A program made the translations under genes and the position numbers. 64,000 nucleotides of DNA from Rhynchopus euleeides. Its lineage: Eukaryota > Euglenozoa > Diplonemea > Diplonemida > Diplonemidae. The notes under the pieces are model-generated. The model searched no databases. It saw only the letters and a program-made list of their open reading frames with translations, and was not told the DNA's origin. The stretch covers positions 744,001 through 808,000 of the forward strand of contig OY723324.1 of the NCBI GenBank assembly GCA_963210315.1. The letters run 5' to 3'. Below are positions 63,841 to 64,000 of this stretch, in pieces (position 1 is the first letter of the stretch; the number at the start of each line of letters is the position of its first letter).

Positions 63841-64000
63841 TGTCTGGACAGCACTCCTGGGCTCGGCACAGGGACTGGACATCACTCCCTGGCTCGGCCC
63901 AGTGTCTGGACAGCACTCCTGGGCTCGGCCCAGGGTCTGGACACCACTCCTGGGCTCGGCCCAGTGTCTGGACACCACTCCCTGGCTCGGCCCAGGGACT
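63841..64000 (-). repeat. 31-bp satellite ii in B3, first 5 units
   Basis: Begins directly after the cyclase fragment with the same junction as B2 (GTCTGGACAGCACTCC). Runs off the window end. Confidence 0.88.

Larger units (their letters stand above)
61649..64000 (-). mobile_element. Family B element B3, cut by the window end
   Basis: Same orientation as B2. The end GGGGGTCTTCGCTGG at 61649 is preceded by TTT (61646-61648). The right arm to 61968 matches B2; then satellite iii, the cyclase fragment and the start of satellite ii. The far end is outside the window, so its target duplication cannot be checked. Confidence 0.85.

Noticed and set aside
1..64000. rRNA genes, telomere repeats, riboswitches
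   Set aside because: Looked for by eye on both strands; nothing convincing was seen.

Overview
The window is nuclear DNA of a GC-rich unicellular eukaryote. The evidence is spliceosomal GT-AG introns (GTATG donors, C-rich or T-rich acceptors), an eIF1 gene, a Rab GTPase, a tandem B-box protein, a RUS-family membrane protein and a glutaredoxin-DUF547 protein. All twelve recognised or likely genes, and both gene remnants outside mobile elements, lie on the + strand. Most start codons follow long C/T tracts, and some have an AG a few bases upstream. A one-way gene array with pyrimidine-AG sites before the ATG recalls directional clusters with trans-splicing in Euglenozoa such as diplonemids. That is inference only: no spliced-leader gene, rRNA or tRNA was found, so the species is not assigned.

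Layout. 1-7.2 kb: Rab GTPase, B-box protein, and a probable two-exon gene whose 1.7 kb intron-like gap is a composite repeat. 7.2-13.7 kb: non-coding DNA with a MITE and a 3.3 kb element (B1). 13.7-15.6 kb: an unrecognised 619-residue protein. 16.6-27.3 kb: a 10.7 kb relative of B1 in the opposite orientation (B2). 28.2-30.4 kb: a TA-flanked element (E) with another element (D1) inside its right terminal repeat. 30.7-35.6 kb: an unrecognised coiled-coil protein, then a small family of mucin-like single-pass membrane proteins with remnants and shared 3' flanks. 35.8-40.4 kb: a 1518-residue protein with a degenerate receiver domain, followed 12 bp after its stop by D2, which itself holds MITE H. 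43.7-45.5 kb: prenylated-type glutaredoxin-DUF547. 46.3-48.6 kb: element C1. 48.9-50.2 kb: RUS protein. 50.9-52.0 kb: nested elements K, J and L. 53.2-54.0 kb: ankyrin/membrane protein. 55.2-58.4 kb: eIF1, whose second intron carries C2, which carries B4. 59.9-61.6 kb: a candidate small gene and a broken surface-protein gene interrupted by MITE A2. 61.6-64.0 kb: start of a third large B element (B3).

The most distinctive content is mobile. Family B has GGGGGTCTTCGCT ends and 3-bp A/T-only target duplications. It carries, in fixed order, three arrays of different 31-bp satellites and a fragment of a class III nucleotidyl cyclase gene. The three satellites keep GGGCCGA and AGTGCTG in the same register, so they probably share one ancestor. 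Families C and D share CACGGTGG ends, 2-bp target duplications (TG, TC, TA, AG) and subterminal arrays of about 10-bp palindromic words. No complete transposase is visible for any family, so these copies look non-autonomous. Several insertions can be compared with an empty copy inside this same window, which fixes their boundaries.

The host genes show no shared pathway beyond general cell biology: vesicle traffic (Rab), translation initiation (eIF1), redox and membrane-linked signalling (Grx-DUF547, receiver-like protein) and surface proteins.
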